Source: CBFDBF01 sp050287965
GTDB lineage: Bacteria > Pseudomonadota > Gammaproteobacteria > Chromatiales > Chromatiaceae
Direction of reading: 5' to 3'
Assembly: GCA_050287965.1 (NCBI GenBank)
Contig: JBNKCX010000010.1
Location: 31,243-95,242, forward strand
Length of the DNA stretch: 64,000 nt
The notes beneath the pieces were generated by a model that saw only the letters and a program-made list of their open reading frames with translations, had not been told where the DNA came from and made no database searches. Of the stretch, positions 51,379-59,891 are shown in pieces. Each line of letters opens with the position of its first letter. Position 1 is the stretch's first letter. Made by a program: the position numbers and the translations under genes.

Positions 51379-53412
51379 ATGATGCAAGAAAACAGAATCG
51401 AACTATTGGCCCCCGCCGGAAGCCGCGAGGCATTGGAGGCGGTGTGCGAAGCCGGCGCCGACGCGGTGTATTTCTCGGAAAAACGCTTCAGCATGCGTCA
51501 GCACGGTGCCTGGCTCAATTTCACCCACGAAGAACTGGGCGATGTGATCGACTATGCCCACGGGCGGGGGGTGAAGGCCTATCTGACCCTGAACAATCTG
51601 CTGACCGGTCAGGAGCTGAGAGTGCTGGAAGAGTCGTTGCTGGAGCTGGCGGCCCTGAAGCCCGATGCCTTCATTATCCAGGACCTCGGCCTGCTGCGCA
51701 TACTGAACCGGCTGGACATCGATATTCCGCTGCACGCCAGCACCATGATGAACATCCATCACGCCCTCGGCGCCGATCTGCTCAAACGCCATAAGGTGAG
51801 CCGTATCATCACCTCCCGCGATATCGACCTGGAGGCGGCGCGCGAGATCGGTCGCCGCACGGGTGTTGAGATCGAATATTTCGTCCATGGCGATATGTGC
51901 ATCGCCGTGGGTTCCCAGTGCCTGCACAGCGGTGTGGCCACGGACATGAGCGCCAACCGCGGCAAGTGCCTGAAGTCCTGCCGCTGGGCCTGGGACCTGG
52001 TGGACCGGGAGAACGACAAGATCCTCGGCAAGGTGGAGGAGCAGTATCTGCTGGCCATGAAGGACATCAGTCTCTATCACCAACTCCCCCATCTCATCAG
52101 CATGGGTATCCACTCCCTGAAGATCGAGGGCCGTGCCCGTCCGGGTGATTATCTGCGTCCCATCGTGACCGAATACCGGCAGGCCATCGACCGCTACTAT
52201 GCGGACCCGGCCGCCTACTCCACGGATTTCGAAGGTATGCGCCGGCTGCGCTCCGCCACCCTGCGGGAGATCGGTACCAGCCACGCCTTCTCCCAGCCCG
52301 GCAAGGAGGCGGTGGGGCTGTCCGGCAAACGGGAACCGCGCATCTTTTCCATCGCGGTGGAGGAGGCCCCCTGGTCCCCCGAGCCTCTGGACGGAGCGGA
52401 GACGATCATGGACCGCGACGGCGGCCGGCCGGAGCTGAGCGTGCGCTGCGGCACCCTGGATGCCGCCCGGGCATTGCTTGATTCCCGTTGCGACTGGCTC
52501 TATGTGGGTGGTGAACGATTCAGCGGACGGAACGGAAACGGCTGGCCCCTGCAGGAGATGCGGGCGCTAATCCGCGAGGGCAGAGAGAAGGGCAAGCGCA
52601 TCGGCATGATCACCCCCAGGATCACCGGTGACCGGGAGAGCGCCGAGATCACGCAACTGGTCAACGGGCTGGGGGCCGATCAGCCGGACAGCTATCTGGC
52701 GGCCAACATCGGCAGCCTGGAGTTGTTGCGCGGCCTGACCGACACCCCGATCCACGGCGACTACTTTCTGAATCCCTGGAACGGGGCGGCGGTGGATTTT
52801 CTGCAAGCAGAGGGTGTCGGCAGCTTTGCCGCGGGGGCCGAACTCTCTCTGTCGCTGGTGATGGATCTGGCGGAGGAGGCAACCCTGCCCATGGAGAGCC
52901 TGGTTCACGGCTCACTGCCCGGTATGCTGCTGGAGTACTGCCCCATCGGTACGCATATGACCGGTACCACCCGCAACGACCCCTGTCCCGGCCCCTGTAC
53001 GCAACGGAACTACGCCCTGCGCAGCCGCATCGGCCAGAAGCACTGGCTGTTGGCTGATCAGTATTGCCGCAATCACCTGTTCATGGCCAAGGACCTCTGC
53101 ATGATCGGTCATCTGGACAGCCTGCGGCATAGCAATATCCGTCGTCTGCGTATCGAAGGGACCCTGTATGAACCGGCCTATCTGCAACGACTGGTGGCGC
53201 TGTATGCGGAGGCTATCGATAACCTGATGGAAGGGCGGGGCGATGCGGGGTTGATCCAGCGGGTGCTGGCGGATGCCCCGCGGGAACTGACACTGGGTGC
53301 CTACGGTGTGTCCGCTCAGGCCATATCGGAACCCTGCCAGACACTGCCGACGGATATGGTTATTCAATTTGATACGGAACTACCCGGCCAAAAGAGAAAG
53401 AGGATCGCTTGA
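51379..53412 (+). CDS. Tandem U32-family protein (two Fe-S cysteine sets)
   Basis: A 677-residue protein made of two U32-type halves. The N-terminal half (LLAPAGSREALEAVCEAGADAVY, LKIEGRARPGDY) has cysteines 174, 181, 197 and 201; the first three have the spacing of UbiU. The C-terminal half (IGMITPRITGDRE, HGDYFLNPWNGAA, VHGSLPGMLLEYC) has cysteines 521, 536 and 540 plus later ones. UbiU/UbiV, RlhA and TrhP use an Fe-S cluster for oxygen-independent hydroxylation of quinones or RNA. It is not clear whether this protein does RNA modification, like RlhA, or works in the local pathway. The start could also be the ATG at 51382. It overlaps the next gene by 4 bases. Confidence 0.85.
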   Translation: MMQENRIELLAPAGSREALEAVCEAGADAVYFSEKRFSMRQHGAWLNFTHEELGDVIDYAHGRGVKAYLTLNNLLTGQELRVLEESLLELAALKPDAFIIQDLGLLRILNRLDIDIPLHASTMMNIHHALGADLLKRHKVSRIITSRDIDLEAAREIGRRTGVEIEYFVHGDMCIAVGSQCLHSGVATDMSANRGKCLKSCRWAWDLVDRENDKILGKVEEQYLLAMKDISLYHQLPHLISMGIHSLKIEGRARPGDYLRPIVTEYRQAIDRYYADPAAYSTDFEGMRRLRSATLREIGTSHAFSQPGKEAVGLSGKREPRIFSIAVEEAPWSPEPLDGAETIMDRDGGRPELSVRCGTLDAARALLDSRCDWLYVGGERFSGRNGNGWPLQEMRALIREGREKGKRIGMITPRITGDRESAEITQLVNGLGADQPDSYLAANIGSLELLRGLTDTPIHGDYFLNPWNGAAVDFLQAEGVGSFAAGAELSLSLVMDLAEEATLPMESLVHGSLPGMLLEYCPIGTHMTGTTRNDPCPGPCTQRNYALRSRIGQKHWLLADQYCRNHLFMAKDLCMIGHLDSLRHSNIRRLRIEGTLYEPAYLQRLVALYAEAIDNLMEGRGDAGLIQRVLADAPRELTLGAYGVSAQAISEPCQTLPTDMVIQFDTELPGQKRKRIA

Positions 53413-54182
53413 TGCAGTTGAAACAATGTCTCAATACCAACAGTGCACGTATGGCAGCAACCTTAGGTTTGCTGTTCCTGTTCATTATCTCCCCCGTTTC
53501 CGCGGAGGAACCCGCCTGGGATGACTATGCGACCGTCCTGGAACGGCATGTGAGTTCTCAGCAGAAGCACGGAGTCAGACTTAACTGGGTCGACTATACC
53601 GCCCTGAAAAAGGATCCTCTCTGGCCGCGGGTGATTGAACAGGTGCAGAACTTTCCCACCAGCAAGCTTGCGGGGGAGAAGGAACGTCTGGCCTTCTACA
53701 TCAACACCTACAACATCCTGGCCATGAAGACGGTGACCGATAACTGGCCGTTGGAGAGCATCAAGGACGCCGGCAGCCTGTTCAGTCCGGTATGGAAAAA
53801 GAACGCCGGCAAGATCGACGGCAAGGACGTTTCCCTGGACCAGATCGAGCACGAGATACTGCGCAAGATGGGCGAGCCGCGTATGCATATGGCCATCGTC
53901 TGCGCCTCCGTCAGCTGTCCGGATCTGCGCCGGGAACCGTTCACCGCGGAGAAACTGGACAGTCAGCTGGATGATCAGTCCGCCGCCTTTCTGAGCAATC
54001 CGGCAAAGGGCGTGCATCTCTCCGGCAACCAGGCCGAGGTCACCAAGATCTTTGACTGGTTCGGAGAGGACTTCGAAAAGCTGGGCGGCGTCCAGGCCTT
54101 TATCGGTCGTTATGTAACCCTGCCGGCGGATGTGGAACTGGACGGTTACCTTCCTTACAACTGGTCGGTTAATGGCCAGTAG
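53409..54182 (+). CDS. DUF547 family secreted protein
   Basis: A 257-residue protein. The signal peptide (about residues 18-37, ending SAEE) is followed by the DUF547 domain: VRLNWVDYTALKKD, ERLAFYINTYNILAMKTV, MAIVCASVSCPDLRREPF. The conserved YN and C/S residues suggest a transglutaminase-like fold, as proposed for the family, though activity is unproven. It is translationally coupled to the U32 gene and is the last gene of the operon before a hairpin. Confidence 0.9.
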   Translation: MMQLKQCLNTNSARMAATLGLLFLFIISPVSAEEPAWDDYATVLERHVSSQQKHGVRLNWVDYTALKKDPLWPRVIEQVQNFPTSKLAGEKERLAFYINTYNILAMKTVTDNWPLESIKDAGSLFSPVWKKNAGKIDGKDVSLDQIEHEILRKMGEPRMHMAIVCASVSCPDLRREPFTAEKLDSQLDDQSAAFLSNPAKGVHLSGNQAEVTKIFDWFGEDFEKLGGVQAFIGRYVTLPADVELDGYLPYNWSVNGQ

Positions 54183-54206
54183 ATAATCCCGTAGACTGAT
54201 CAGCCC

Positions 54207-54226
54207 CTCCCCCGTCAGTGGGGGAG
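54207..54226 (+). terminator. GC-rich hairpin after the operon
   Basis: CTCCCCC-GTCAGT-GGGGGAG, followed by TAAAAGC. A weak terminator or attenuator between the DUF547 gene and the next secreted protein. Confidence 0.5.
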
Positions 54227-54299
54227 TAAAAGCAGTCTTGCAGGGCGGGCCGTGCCCGTCATTCAGTTATTAAAAAATCGTTTTAGCGAGGAGATGGAG

Positions 54300-54806
54300 A
54301 TGAAAAAGATTGGATTACCGGCAATTGCATTGCTGATGTTCTTGGGTAGTTCCGGTGTTATGGCGGAAGGCCTCAAGGTCGGCGCATCCATCGAGGCCCT
54401 GAGGGCCTACGAATACGAGGACCAGTTTGAAGAGTCCCGATCCATTAACGCGGATACCCGCACCCTGATTATCACCTTCGAGAAAGACGTGGGTGGATTC
54501 GTGGACGGTTATCTGTCCAAGCAGGACAAGGATTATCTGAGCCGGAACAAGATCCAGTACATAGCCGATATCAGCCGTATGCCGAGCCTCGTCGCATCCA
54601 TGTTTGCGATACCGAAGATGCAGGAATACAAACATATTATACTGCTGAACGATGAAGACGATTTTCAGGAAGTCGCACCCCGTAAGGAGGGAAAGGTGAC
54701 CGTGATTGGTCTGGATGAAGCGCAGAAAGTGGTTTCCATTGATTTTGTTGAGACCAAGGACCCGGCATTGGAATCGGCCCTGGGCGTCGAACCCGCGGAG
54801 CAATAG
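54300..54806 (+). CDS. Secreted protein, possible thioredoxin-like fold
   Basis: A 168-residue periplasmic protein. The ATG at 54300 follows GAGGAG. The signal peptide ends SGVMAEG. The mature domain alternates strands and helices (RTLIITFEKDVGGFVDGYLS, IQYIADISRMPSLVASMFAIP, KVTVIGLDEAQKVVSIDFV) in an order resembling thioredoxin-like YtfJ-type proteins, but has no cysteine pair. It lies between the DUF547 gene and an aquaporin gene, 14 bases before the latter. Function unknown. Confidence 0.7.
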   Translation: MKKIGLPAIALLMFLGSSGVMAEGLKVGASIEALRAYEYEDQFEESRSINADTRTLIITFEKDVGGFVDGYLSKQDKDYLSRNKIQYIADISRMPSLVASMFAIPKMQEYKHIILLNDEDDFQEVAPRKEGKVTVIGLDEAQKVVSIDFVETKDPALESALGVEPAEQ

Positions 54807-54820
54807 GAGCACTATCGCTG

Positions 54821-55654
54821 ATGAGGTATCCGCGGGAGTTTACCGGTGAGTTTATCGGAACCCTCATCCTGGTCTTTTTCGGTTGTGGTTCCGTTGCGGT
54901 AACTGTGCTGTACGGCGCGCATACCGGTCTTCTTCAGGTGGCCGTGGTTTGGGGGCTGGCGGTCACCCTGGCCATATTCGCCACCCGTCACCTCTCCTGC
55001 GCCCATCTCAATCCCGCGGTGAGTGTGGCGATGGTGGTGGGCAGGCGCATGTCCGCCGCCAGGCTGCCGGCCTATCTGACGGCGCAGTTTCTGGGGGCAT
55101 TCGCGGCGGCGGCGCTGCTCTACCTGCTGTTCGCAGGCTCCATCACCCAATACGAAACCCTGCACGGGATCGTCCGCGGTGCACCGGAATCCATCCGGAC
55201 CGCCATGATGTTCGGTGAGTTCTACCCCAACCCCGGAGCGGGGGCTGCCGCATCGGTAACCGTCATGCAGGCGTTTCTGGCGGAGGGTGTCGGTACCTTC
55301 GCCCTGGTGTTCCTGGTGTTCTCTTTGACCGAAGGGTGTAATCTCGGCCGGCCGGACCACAGGGTCGCTCCCGTTTTTATCGGGCTGACCGTGACCATGA
55401 TCATCTCCGTGATCGCGCCCCTGACCCAGGCCGGGATCAACCCGGCGCGGGATCTGTCCCCGAGGCTGTTCGCCCTGCTGAGCGGTTGGGGTAGGGCGGC
55501 GTTCCCCAGTGAACTGCACGGCTTTTTTACCGTTTACATCCTCGGACCCGTTGTAGGCGGCGTGGTCGCCGCCTTCGTCTTTACCCGCATCGTGGAGCCG
55601 TTGATGAACAACGCCAAGGAAGGGTGTTGTGACTGTAGCAACGATTCCGATTAG
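54821..55654 (+). CDS. MIP family channel (aquaporin/glycerol facilitator)
   Basis: A 277-residue inner-membrane channel with six helices and two half-helices. Both signature motifs are present, HLNPAVS and GINPARD, with the family start EFTGEFIGTLILVFFGCG. The loop between the third and fourth helices and the Asp in the second motif (NPARD) suggest a glycerol-facilitator-like member, but water transport is equally possible. It has a GGAG ribosome site. It is the last GC-rich gene before an AT-rich region begins. Confidence 0.93.
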   Translation: MRYPREFTGEFIGTLILVFFGCGSVAVTVLYGAHTGLLQVAVVWGLAVTLAIFATRHLSCAHLNPAVSVAMVVGRRMSAARLPAYLTAQFLGAFAAAALLYLLFAGSITQYETLHGIVRGAPESIRTAMMFGEFYPNPGAGAAASVTVMQAFLAEGVGTFALVFLVFSLTEGCNLGRPDHRVAPVFIGLTVTMIISVIAPLTQAGINPARDLSPRLFALLSGWGRAAFPSELHGFFTVYILGPVVGGVVAAFVFTRIVEPLMNNAKEGCCDCSNDSD

Positions 55655-55682
55655 TCCTGAACTCGGCCGGGTTCTTTGTTAC

Positions 55683-55709
55683 CACAGAGGACACAGAGGG
55701 CACGGAGAA
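55683..55709. repeat. Three tandem 9-bp units CACAGAGGA-type
   Basis: CACAGAGGA, CACAGAGGG, CACGGAGAA in a row, directly before a GGGGTCAG remnant. Repeats of this kind are known between genes in several proteobacteria. Confidence 0.65.
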
Positions 55710-55713
55710 ATAA

Positions 55714-55737
55714 CGGGGTCAGAAAGCGATCGTTACC
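55714..55737. repeat. GGGGTCAG-type repeat remnant
   Basis: ACGGGGTCAGAAAGCGATCG followed by a CAATATT. A closely similar copy lies at 58491-58521, suggesting a shared mobile repeat. Confidence 0.5.
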
Positions 55738-55786
55738 AATATTCGCGGATAGTGGCATATGATCCGTATTTTTTGACCACACTTAA

Positions 55787-56089
55787 TCAAAGTGAGAGAA
55801 AGTGGTCGCCTTGAACCACGACTTCGACGTGTCTGTCGCGGAACATGATCCCACAGGTCCAGGAGTCAAGATTTTCATTCACTTCTTTGAGAAACTGATT
55901 AACCGTCCCAAGAATGCCGTTATGCAACTCTTTTAGCTCCCTCTCTCGCGGGTATTTGCTTAACCTTACAAACAATGCCAGCTCTTTCCCAAAGCCCTGA
56001 ATTTCGCCATCCACTGACTCGATATATGGAAGCCCCTTTGTTCCAAGATCTTTAATCAACCTATCGAGCAACATATTACTCATCGTCAT
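55787..56089 (-). CDS. Unknown 100-residue protein
   Basis: Small soluble alpha/beta-looking protein (LLDRLIKDLGTKGLPYIES, ELALFVRLSKYPRERE, TCGIMFRDRHVEVVVQGD). No signal peptide or known motif. The ribosome site is weak; an in-frame ATG two codons later is possible. First in a run of minus-strand genes in an AT-rich region. Confidence 0.5.
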   Translation of the reverse strand: MTMSNMLLDRLIKDLGTKGLPYIESVDGEIQGFGKELALFVRLSKYPRERELKELHNGILGTVNQFLKEVNENLDSWTCGIMFRDRHVEVVVQGDHFLSL

Positions 56090-56116
56090 AGTTTCGGATA
56101 ACCTAGCAATAAATGA

Positions 56117-56168
56117 GGCCAGATGAAACTTTTCTCCAGTTCTTCTATGCGTTAAGTCTCACCTGGCC
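56117..56168. repeat. Small inverted-repeat element
   Basis: GGCCAGATGAAACTT (56117-56131) and AAGTCTCACCTGGCC (56154-56168) match at 13 of 15 positions in inverted orientation. The right arm reads GGGGGCCAGGTGAGACTT on the minus strand, close to GGGGTCAGGTGAAACTT at 62522. It is probably a REPIN-like or MITE-like element. Confidence 0.6.
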
Positions 56169-56201
56169 CCCGTCATTTGATATTAATTATTCTTGAAATA
56201 T

Positions 56202-56456
56202 CTATTTTTTGCGGATTTCCTGAAGCGCTTCATTCATTTTGAATAGGACGATAAGCAACTCGCACCATATTCTTGCCGCGACTGCGCCGATCACCATATA
56301 AAACAGACCCAAAAAGAAGCCGCCGATAGTAAATCCGTTATAACCCCCAAACATGGACCCGATGCCGCCGAACACCGCCGCAAGAAGGAATAGCCAATAG
56401 ACTACCGTGATGATCTTCGGGGTCAGCATGTTGTCAAAAAATAGAATGTCTCTCAC
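56202..56456 (-). CDS. DUF4282 family membrane protein
   Basis: An 84-residue membrane protein. I place the start at the GTG at 56456, which follows AAGGAG by 6 bases; the reading frame extends further upstream but the extension has no ribosome site and an unlikely composition. The sequence FFDNMLTPKIITVVYWLFLL, then a GG turn and a second hydrophobic stretch, matches DUF4282. Two helices are expected. Function unknown. Confidence 0.75.
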   Translation of the reverse strand: MRDILFFDNMLTPKIITVVYWLFLLAAVFGGIGSMFGGYNGFTIGGFFLGLFYMVIGAVAARIWCELLIVLFKMNEALQEIRKK

Positions 56457-56728
56457 CTGATTCTCCTTGTTATTTCCTGTTGATGATTGATTACATGAAA
56501 ATAATGGATGTGCATATTTCTTAATTGTTTCGGTATTTTTCCAACTAAATATAGCAACGCTTACTTTCTCTTGTTTATCCTCCTGTTTTGATTCGGCAAT
56601 AAATATGAGCAAAGCGAAAATAACACTATCAGTCGCGGCGGACTACGATAGACCGGGAAATCCGGGCGCTTCAGTATACCCCCGCATATTGGAGGGCAAT
56701 TACTACGAATATTAGCGGATAATGCTCT

Positions 56729-57718
56729 CTAACGCAGTATTTTCAAATCCATCATTGTTACGTCATTTCGCTCTGTGCCGGATATGCGTATCCGGTGTTC
56801 CATAAGATCAATCACGCCCTCGATGTCTTTATTATCGAGTCTTTTTCGTGTCTGTTCGCCGATTTCGTTATAGTCCTCCTTTTCAAACTCCAGGGTTTCA
56901 GCTAACTCCCTAAATTTGTCGACTGCCCGTCTTCTATCATTTGTTAGCATAGGAATCAGATCGAATATCCTCGTCAAGACCACCTTGTCCTTGTTTTTGA
57001 CATTAATGGCGTCGAAGAGATGTGCAACATATGATTTATACTTCTCGGGATAAAACGCAATTGTGTCCGGTCTGTGTCCATGCCATAAATGCCCAACCCA
57101 GCGGTCATATGCGACAAGCCGCCCTTCTTTCATGTAGGTGTGGGCAAATGAATCAGCGTAAGAGTGTAATACTATCCCGATTTTCCAGTCTTCAGATGTT
57201 TTATCTCTGATCATGTTTGCGACTAGCGATTGCAAGGTGCGCTGGCGCTTTAGTACGGCCTCCGTAGACCCGCCATGTAAGGAATGAAGCGTGGACATGA
57301 TCTGACGTCGATGCGTCGGGCTGATAGAGAAAGCTCCGCAGACGCCCGTAAACTCCTTTTCTTCGTCCGGAAGCTGCGAGAAATAACTCAACAAATAGGC
57401 GCGGCTTTTATCGAATCCCGCCAATCTGGCGACTATGTAGGTGGTGTATAAGTGACCGTCCTTAAGATAGAGCGTTGAAAATTCGTTTGGATCAGGGTAC
57501 TTTTCTTTCTGCCTTTTTATTTCTTGAAGTAATTGAGGATGTGCTTGTTCATCTGAATAGTATTCCAACCATACTCCACCATAGGATCGTATGCTCGCGC
57601 TATTTTGTTTTTGATTCCAGCAGCAGGAAGCAAGAAATAATGTCGACGCCATGACCACTACCAGCATCACGGCATTTCTTGGTGTATATTCTCCACGAAA
57701 CCTGATGAGCGTATCCAT
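56729..57718 (-). CDS. Lipoprotein with DUF6765/phospholipase-C-like histidine pattern
   Basis: A 329-residue protein. The N-terminal hydrophobic stretch ends LFLASC with lipobox Cys32, so it should be a lipoprotein. The mature domain is helical with spaced histidines: GHLYTTYIVARL, HSLHGG, HSYADSFAHTY and WVGHLWHGHRPDTI. Together with D/E residues, these could bind zinc, like S1-P1 nuclease/phospholipase C-type or DUF6765 domains. The ribosome site GGAGG precedes the ATG. It is AT-richer than the left part of the window. Confidence 0.7.
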   Translation of the reverse strand: MDTLIRFRGEYTPRNAVMLVVVMASTLFLASCCWNQKQNSASIRSYGGVWLEYYSDEQAHPQLLQEIKRQKEKYPDPNEFSTLYLKDGHLYTTYIVARLAGFDKSRAYLLSYFSQLPDEEKEFTGVCGAFSISPTHRRQIMSTLHSLHGGSTEAVLKRQRTLQSLVANMIRDKTSEDWKIGIVLHSYADSFAHTYMKEGRLVAYDRWVGHLWHGHRPDTIAFYPEKYKSYVAHLFDAINVKNKDKVVLTRIFDLIPMLTNDRRRAVDKFRELAETLEFEKEDYNEIGEQTRKRLDNKDIEGVIDLMEHRIRISGTERNDVTMMDLKILR

Positions 57719-57879
57719 ACCGTTCCTCCATGAAAATACCAGGCAAAATGATCGGAAGAGTCATGGCTGTCAATCGAATAGACTCTTCTATTTCCTGCTA
57801 ATATATTCCCTTTCGTCAGCAATGCACAGTACGGCGTCGTCTTGAGCTATTGCCAGGCTAGATCATTATCGGAATAATC

Positions 57880-58443
57880 CTATGGAAGCTTGCAAAAGCC
57901 GTAAGCAGGTACATCCAGGGCGCTGTTGAATTTGCTGGAAAGGTTCTGGAACGCAATAAGTCCCGTTAATTCCACAACGCCGTCATCATCAAAGAACTTC
58001 TTCAGTCGCTCGACTAGTTCGTCGGTAACCTGTTGATCTGAATATGTTACAGCCTCAGCGTATTCAAGGACTACTTTTTCCTTCTCATCGAAAAGGCCGC
58101 TTTCTTTCCACTGCTCAAGCTCTTCTATCTTTTCGAAAGAACCTATTCGCTTGGCTAAAGTCGCGGAATTGATATCAATGCAGAAACTACACCAATTAAT
58201 CTGCGAAACCCGAACTGTAACCAATGAACGTAACGCAGGGTCTAATGGGGAACTCTTCCTGTCCAGGGCGCCGTAAAGCAAGGCTACTGACGCAAATAAC
58301 TTTGGAACTCTTGCCCATAGTAAACCCGGTTGAAGAACTGCCCCATATTTTCTTTTTTGATTCCAGAAGAAAGGACGTATGAACCACGGGTATTTACTAA
58401 TGTGTTTTACCGCTACTCGCATAAAAATACCTTTGAAAGCCAA
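57880..58443 (-). CDS. AhpD-like carboxymuconolactone decarboxylase family protein
   Basis: A 187-residue helical protein. The active-site CxxC lies in SQINWCSFCIDINSA, the peroxidase-like (AhpD/YciW) class. The upstream helix LDPALRSLVTVRVS and the downstream ALEYAEAV-like helix fit the family. Such proteins reduce peroxides via a thiol pair. The start could also be the ATG at 58422. It is a different subfamily from the CMD protein at 26391, which has a single cysteine. Confidence 0.85.
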   Translation of the reverse strand: MAFKGIFMRVAVKHISKYPWFIRPFFWNQKRKYGAVLQPGLLWARVPKLFASVALLYGALDRKSSPLDPALRSLVTVRVSQINWCSFCIDINSATLAKRIGSFEKIEELEQWKESGLFDEKEKVVLEYAEAVTYSDQQVTDELVERLKKFFDDDGVVELTGLIAFQNLSSKFNSALDVPAYGFCKLP

Positions 58444-58490
58444 ATAGTGTCTTGGTATGAAACGTAAAAATATTGACCTATATAAATAAC

Positions 58491-58521
58491 CAGGTCAGAG
58501 AGCGATTGGTTCAAATATTGG
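58491..58521. repeat. Second copy of the GGGTCAG-type remnant
   Basis: CAGGTCAGAGAGCGATTGGT, then AAATATTGGC. It is similar over about 25 bases to 55714-55745, in the same orientation. Confidence 0.5.
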
Positions 58522-58560
58522 CAGGGATTTCCCTCCGGCCCGGTTTTCATCTAAATAGCT

Positions 58561-59823
58561 CTACTTAAAGCGGCTACAAGCCTCTACTGCCATGTTCTCT
58601 ATGGAAATCCCCTCTCTGCTCTCTATTGCTTTCTTTATTAACACTAGAAATTTTCCTTTGGGGTCGATATCGAACCGTCTCAGGATTTTTTGCGTTTCTG
58701 TTTCAACGCAGGCATCAAAGTACAGCTTCCTGCTTTCAGGGTCAGTTTTCGGATGGGTGGTTAGGTTTAAGATCAGCGAGCCGTAAGGTGTGGATTTCTG
58801 ATGTATTCGGACTGGGAACTGTGCGTATGGCAACGCATAAAATTCATTTTTTGATAAGCACCAACTGAAAGGGTCCTGCAAACTGATCGCAATAATTACA
58901 TATTTGCAGCGAGAACTTCTAGATGATACGTATTCCTTTTTAACGCCAAAATCGTCGACGATGCTATCAGTCCCAAAATATGTCGTATAAAATCTAGGCA
59001 TGGCAATCGCGACATTCATCCAAACAAATGCCAGGATAACTAAAGGCGAAAGCAGTAAACTCATGCTGATATCTGCCTTGCTCCAAAAATTCCTCTTTGT
59101 AATTTCCTGTCTGCTATTGTTTTTAAAAACATAAAGCAAAAAGGCGGAGATCGGCAAAGTAATTACTACTGAGATGAGTAAGTAGTAACTGGACATGTCA
59201 GTATTACGTGAAAAGTCACCGACAATTAATGGATATACAGCATTGATACTTAAGAGTAACAGGGCTATTGCAAATATCAGCCCCCGTTTCGAGACGCCTT
59301 TCCGCTTATTCTCTACACTACGATTTATCTTGGATTCCTGAAATATCTCCAATTGCCTTTTAGGCATATTTTCATATGTTATCTCGTGTTTTATCGTATC
59401 GATTTTCTGTTCTTCTGAGTCAGGATTAATCCCGTACTTTTGAAAAACTTCTAACTGCTTTTTTGCCTTCGTTTCATTTGTTAGAGACGCATCATTTACA
59501 ATTTGGCTCAGTTCGTCTAGTAGCCGATCCATCATTTCACTAGAAAGCGTCGTCCCGGATTGGTTTGTCGCTTTGCTTTGTTTCTTCCCGATCATTTTCC
59601 TGAAAATGTATAGAAATAAACAGGATATATTTTTGGCAAGGAAAACGATGAAATCCAGAACAATAACGCCGATTTCGACGAAGAATAAGATGAGGAAGGA
59701 GTTCCTCAACCAGTCTTGGTTAATAAATCTAATATTGGCATGATATAGACTGATAAGCAGGATCAGAAGTAGTCCGAGAGCAAGAGCAATAACTCTCAGT
59801 TTCTGGTTATGTATAATCCACAT
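58561..59823 (-). CDS. Unknown membrane protein with an internal repeat
   Basis: A 420-residue protein. Two N-terminal helices (about 8-30 and 38-75) are followed by a charged cytoplasmic region. There, KKQLEVFQKYGIN (about 122-134) is repeated as KRQLEIFQESKIN (about 155-167). Three more helices (about 185-205, 215-235, 255-285) and a 130-residue soluble C-terminal domain with three cysteines follow. No family is recognised. It could be a sensor or a membrane-shaping protein. Genes on both sides are unrelated in sequence. Confidence 0.7.
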   Translation of the reverse strand: MWIIHNQKLRVIALALGLLLILLISLYHANIRFINQDWLRNSFLILFFVEIGVIVLDFIVFLAKNISCLFLYIFRKMIGKKQSKATNQSGTTLSSEMMDRLLDELSQIVNDASLTNETKAKKQLEVFQKYGINPDSEEQKIDTIKHEITYENMPKRQLEIFQESKINRSVENKRKGVSKRGLIFAIALLLLSINAVYPLIVGDFSRNTDMSSYYLLISVVITLPISAFLLYVFKNNSRQEITKRNFWSKADISMSLLLSPLVILAFVWMNVAIAMPRFYTTYFGTDSIVDDFGVKKEYVSSRSSRCKYVIIAISLQDPFSWCLSKNEFYALPYAQFPVRIHQKSTPYGSLILNLTTHPKTDPESRKLYFDACVETETQKILRRFDIDPKGKFLVLIKKAIESREGISIENMAVEACSRFK

Positions 59824-59891
59824 TTCGTGTTCTTGGTTTCGTGTATTCTTTTCATTTTGTCGTTATGCTTTGGCTAAATAATATACTAGCT

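Noticed and set aside
42438..54182. A hopanoid biosynthesis cluster
   Set aside because: HpnM-like and HpnN-like proteins are present, but no squalene-hopene cyclase, HpnC/D/E or HpnH-type genes are visible. The other enzymes do not belong to that pathway.
55629..55814. Small plus-strand ORF (61 residues) after the aquaporin gene
   Set aside because: It is built from the 9-bp tandem repeats and the GGGGTCAG remnant. It is repeat DNA, not a gene.
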